A program made the position numbers and the translations under genes. The notes below the pieces were generated by a model that made no database searches, was not told where the DNA came from, and saw only the letters and a list, made by a program, of their open reading frames with translations. Shown piece after piece: positions 61,492 through 64,000 of a DNA stretch of 64,000 bases. The stretch is from Muribaculaceae bacterium (GTDB taxonomy: Bacteria > Bacteroidota > Bacteroidia > Bacteroidales > Muribaculaceae), in NCBI GenBank assembly GCA_017651515.1, contig JAGCCU010000079.1, forward strand, positions 43,663-107,662, written 5' to 3'. Each line of letters starts with the position of its first letter. Position 1 is the stretch's first letter.

Positions 61492-62610
61492 TTATTTGAT
61501 TACCACAGTATGATTTACTCTATCCTCATCACCACGGAACAACTTAATCTCGGTCACCACTGTAGTGCCTCGCTGACGAGGACGTAATGTGTACCGAAGC
61601 CTTTGACGGTCACCGCCTGGCATGACTTCGCGCGGCAACTCGCTCTGGTAGTAGGTGAAGTTGAAGAATGTTGTGTCGCAATCAAGAAAATAACCGATGC
61701 CAACTGAGCCGTGCTTGGTGGCATTGACAATCAGTTCCTGACCCATGACCAGATTAATGGTCTTATTTGGGTCAATAGATCCCAATTCCACTGGCTGCAA
61801 ACGCGAAAATGTTGCCATCCGAGGCTCTAGCATCTCGGGCAAGGAGTCGCGCACAAGCTTATTTGTAGTAACCATATAGACTCCCATATTACATGCGCTC
61901 ACACAGTCTTCCACCTTGTCGATTACCCAGCAAGCCACGGGTAAACCCATGCTGTTGAACATATCCACTGTCGCTTGGTCAAAGTTTCCAAACGATATGC
62001 TGGGCATCAAATGCCATATCTGGCACCACTCCCAATGCTTAGACCAATTCGCGTTGCACAGCCATTGACTTTGAAACTCAGGATAATTGTCTCTGATATA
62101 CTCATGACTGTTTCGCATCGATGTCAGGAAAATGACGCGGTCGGTGAGTTTTTTTTGTTTCACCAACATGGCCAAACCGGCGAATTTGCTCATATCATTG
62201 TTATTGATTCCCGTACTCCACTTGAGTTCCAGAATGGGAAAAACATCTTTTTCTATGCATAGGTCGAGAAACTCCTCGACGGTGCATATGTGGCCGGTAT
62301 AAACACTGTCTCCTCGCTGCTGGACATACTCTTCGGCACGTAACTCATCAAGTGTTGCCTCACTCACCTGGAGGGTGCCGCCAACACGTGTAGTGAACTC
62401 ATCATGCGAAATCACATATTTGCCGTCGGCTGTCACGCGTACATCGCATTCCAAGCCGTCGTAGTGGTAAATATCAACACCATTGGTGAATGCCTCGATG
62501 GTGTTTTCAACGCCTATATTGCAGCCTCGATGACCCACCAGCAAAGGCTTCCATGCAAAGGCTTGCAGCGATAGAGCAACAAAAGCCAGAAAAACCAAAT
62601 ACTTTTTCAT
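61492..62610 (-). CDS. Secreted glycerophosphodiester phosphodiesterase
   Basis: 372 residues. Signal peptide MKKYLVFLAFVALSLQAFA, then a GDPD TIM barrel (about 24-260): LLVGHRGCNIGVENTIEAF with the first catalytic His, then LECDVRVTADGKYVISHDEFTTRVGG with the metal-binding Glu/Asp and second His, and FPILELKW. The C-terminal 110 residues form a separate beta domain. It hydrolyses glycerophosphodiesters to glycerol 3-phosphate plus alcohol outside the cytoplasm, for phosphate or lipid salvage. Confidence 0.9.
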   Translation of the reverse strand: MKKYLVFLAFVALSLQAFAWKPLLVGHRGCNIGVENTIEAFTNGVDIYHYDGLECDVRVTADGKYVISHDEFTTRVGGTLQVSEATLDELRAEEYVQQRGDSVYTGHICTVEEFLDLCIEKDVFPILELKWSTGINNNDMSKFAGLAMLVKQKKLTDRVIFLTSMRNSHEYIRDNYPEFQSQWLCNANWSKHWEWCQIWHLMPSISFGNFDQATVDMFNSMGLPVACWVIDKVEDCVSACNMGVYMVTTNKLVRDSLPEMLEPRMATFSRLQPVELGSIDPNKTINLVMGQELIVNATKHGSVGIGYFLDCDTTFFNFTYYQSELPREVMPGGDRQRLRYTLRPRQRGTTVVTEIKLFRGDEDRVNHTVVIK

Positions 62611-62652
62611 AATATCATTACTTAATGTTTCGACTGCGAAGATAGTTGATTT

Positions 62653-62684
62653 TTTGGGATTATAAAAGATTATTTATAATTTTG
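62653..62684 (+). promoter_or_regulatory. Promoter of prmC
   Basis: TTTG (62653-62656), 20 bases, TAATTTTG (62677-62684), a perfect match; the start codon at 62702 leaves a leader of only about 12 nt. Confidence 0.8.
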
Positions 62685-62701
62685 CGATAAGTAAACAATT
62701 A

Positions 62702-63559
62702 ATGACAATGAAAACCAACGAAGCAATCAGTCTGTTTCGCCAGCGAATGGCGCCACTTTATCCAGCCAGTGAAATTGATGCCATGATGCGTGTGATTATG
62801 GAGGAAGTTATGCACTATTCGCCCGTGGATGTCGTGATGCGTGCCAACGAGGAACTACCAGAGTTCTTTACCATGCGCCTGAACACCATCATCAGTCGCT
62901 TGGAGCGACATGAGCCGCTACAATACATACTGGGTTTTGCACGATTCCACGGACATAACTTCAAAGTCACTCCCGCTACCCTCATACCGCGTCCTGAGAC
63001 CGAACAATTGGTAGATATCATAATCGACGAGAACGGTGACCGTGAAGACCTGAACGTCATCGACCTAGGAACCGGCAGCGGATGCATTGCTATCAGTCTG
63101 GCAAGGGCACTGAAATTTGCCACCTTAACTGGCACCGATATCAACAACCAAGCACTTGATGTGGCTCGCGAAAACGCATCGGCACTAAAAGTGCGGGTAA
63201 AATGGCTGGAAGCCGACATGCTGGGAATGCCACCGATGCCTGCTGACAGCTTTGACATTGTGGTGAGCAACCCGCCCTACATCACCATGAGCGAGCAAGC
63301 CGGCATGGAGCGTAACGTACTCGACTATGAGCCACACAGCGCCTTGTTCGTACCCGATAACGACCCGTTGCTCTTCTACCGAGCCATAGCCCAATTTGCC
63401 ATGCATTCCCTTAAAAACGGCGGACGGCTGTACCTGGAAATAAACCAGTATCAGGGTGAAGCCACTGCTGCACTGCTTCGCAATGCCAGGCTGACCGATG
63501 TTGCACTGCACCGCGACAGCTTCGGCAACCAGCGTTTCGTGACCGCCACAAAAGCGTAG
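62702..63559 (+). CDS. prmC: Release factor N5-glutamine methyltransferase
   Basis: 285 residues. N-terminal helical domain to about 80, then RHEPLQYILGFARFHGHNFKVTPATLIPRPETEQLV, the SAM pocket VIDLGTGSGCIAISLA and the catalytic NPPY (in VVSNPPYIT). It methylates the GGQ glutamine of RF1 and RF2. Two in-frame ATG codons (62702 and 62708) are possible; both give the same family protein. Confidence 0.95.
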   Translation: MTMKTNEAISLFRQRMAPLYPASEIDAMMRVIMEEVMHYSPVDVVMRANEELPEFFTMRLNTIISRLERHEPLQYILGFARFHGHNFKVTPATLIPRPETEQLVDIIIDENGDREDLNVIDLGTGSGCIAISLARALKFATLTGTDINNQALDVARENASALKVRVKWLEADMLGMPPMPADSFDIVVSNPPYITMSEQAGMERNVLDYEPHSALFVPDNDPLLFYRAIAQFAMHSLKNGGRLYLEINQYQGEATAALLRNARLTDVALHRDSFGNQRFVTATKA

Positions 63560-63593
63560 AAATACATTTTTTTACTTTCGAAAAAGAAATTTT

Positions 63594-63613
63594 ACCTAAT
63601 CGTTAGGTTTTTT
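63594..63613 (+). terminator. Rho-independent terminator of prmC
   Basis: ACCTAA (63594-63599) pairs with TTAGGT (63603-63608) around TCG, followed by a T-run. Short stem but in the expected place. A TAATTTTG -7 element at 63627-63634 follows for the next gene. Confidence 0.65.
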
Positions 63614-63698
63614 CACATTTTATCACTAATTTTGCCTTTTGAAGCAATATTAGGTTTGCTTTGTTATCGCAACAATTCATTTACAAAACCATAATACA

Positions 63699-64000
63699 AT
63701 GAAATACAATATTTTACTACTATTTGCTTGTTTGCTATTCATTAATACAGCAAAAGCTCAAGTGACAGCGGCTTTTAGTGCCGATGAGGCAAATATCACC
63801 TATTACAGCCAAGGATGGGACTCTCAAAGCGAAGCCGATACATGGACATATCAATCCACCAGCAGTTACACCTGGACACTGGGCACAAATAGCCGTGCGC
63901 CATTTAGTGCAATCGATCCGGAAAGCTCTTACTCGCTCACATTGGCGTATGCTTCCAATCAGAACGAGACGGCTACATCGCCAGAAATTGAAATCCTACC
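63699..64000 (+). CDS. Secreted protein, N-terminal part (runs off the window)
   Basis: From ATG 63699 the frame reads MKYNILLLFACLLFINTAKA, a signal peptide, then about 80 visible residues (TAAFSADEANITYYSQGWDS, WTYQSTSSYTWTLG, FSAIDPESSYSL). The GW and YTW beta-rich pattern resembles the cleaved-adhesin/choice-of-anchor-J type domain of secreted Bacteroidota proteins. The end lies outside, so length and function are unknown. Its own -7 element is TAATTTTG at 63627-63634. Confidence 0.7.
   Translation, partial: MKYNILLLFACLLFINTAKAQVTAAFSADEANITYYSQGWDSQSEADTWTYQSTSSYTWTLGTNSRAPFSAIDPESSYSLTLAYASNQNETATSPEIEIL

Overview
The window looks like chromosome of a gut-type member of the Bacteroidales (Bacteroidota). 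The evidence is the TAnnTTTG-type -7 promoter elements before many genes, families restricted to this phylum (DUF4271, DUF6089, DUF6242, an OmpH/Skp-BamA-UppS cluster, class-iii T6SS proteins, an UpxY-type NusG paralogue) and weak Shine-Dalgarno sites. Genus cannot be fixed by reading; a Muribaculaceae- or Prevotellaceae-like genome is my guess.

1-14,907 (minus strand) is one long type VI secretion operon, read leftward from a single clear promoter at 15,009-15,041. In transcription order: an UpxY/NusG-like antiterminator, a ClpV-like AAA+ ATPase, sheath proteins TssB and TssC, two Hcp paralogues separated by a strong hairpin, VgrG, a PAAR-like DUF4280 protein, a candidate pretoxin-type effector and a DUF2931 protein. 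Then comes an unusual block: a secreted Cys-cluster protein, a ubiquitin-like protein ending in Gly, an E2 ubiquitin-conjugating-enzyme-like protein with a His-Pro-Asn motif and a downstream Cys, a secreted protein with a tandem Cys-rich repeat, and the start of another secreted protein cut by the window edge. No E1, JAB peptidase or T6SS baseplate/membrane gene is visible; they may lie beyond position 1. The ubiquitin-like/E2 pair inside a T6SS operon is the most interesting signal.

15,343-21,982 (mostly housekeeping): SlyD-like FKBP, three tandem GH25 muramidases, two identical tRNA-Glu genes flanking rpsT, recO, and a FadL-family outer-membrane protein. 22,282-24,878 is an AT-rich island holding an EcoRI-family adenine methyltransferase coupled to a DUF262-HNH nuclease. 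It is preceded by an 11-bp inverted repeat and by a roughly 250-nt structured RNA with its own promoter, a pseudoknot and an intrinsic terminator, so the RNA may be an attenuator of this restriction-like system or an independent small RNA.

25,094-48,148 is core genome: lepB, wbqC-like, gyrB, an esterase, two divergent PBP1A paralogues, a SpoU methylase, a small phage-type macro-like protein, yebC, pheT, glnA, a LOG-family protein, then the DUF4271-hemD-rnpA-yidD-tatD run, a lipoprotein, a thioesterase, a DUF721 protein and recF. 48,284-64,000: a lipoprotein plus large secreted helical-repeat protein, pepD, an Lrp/AsnC regulator, the envelope biogenesis operon (DUF6242, DUF6089, uppS, bamA, three ompH/skp copies), a secreted glycerophosphodiester phosphodiesterase, prmC, and the start of a secreted adhesin-like protein running off the end.
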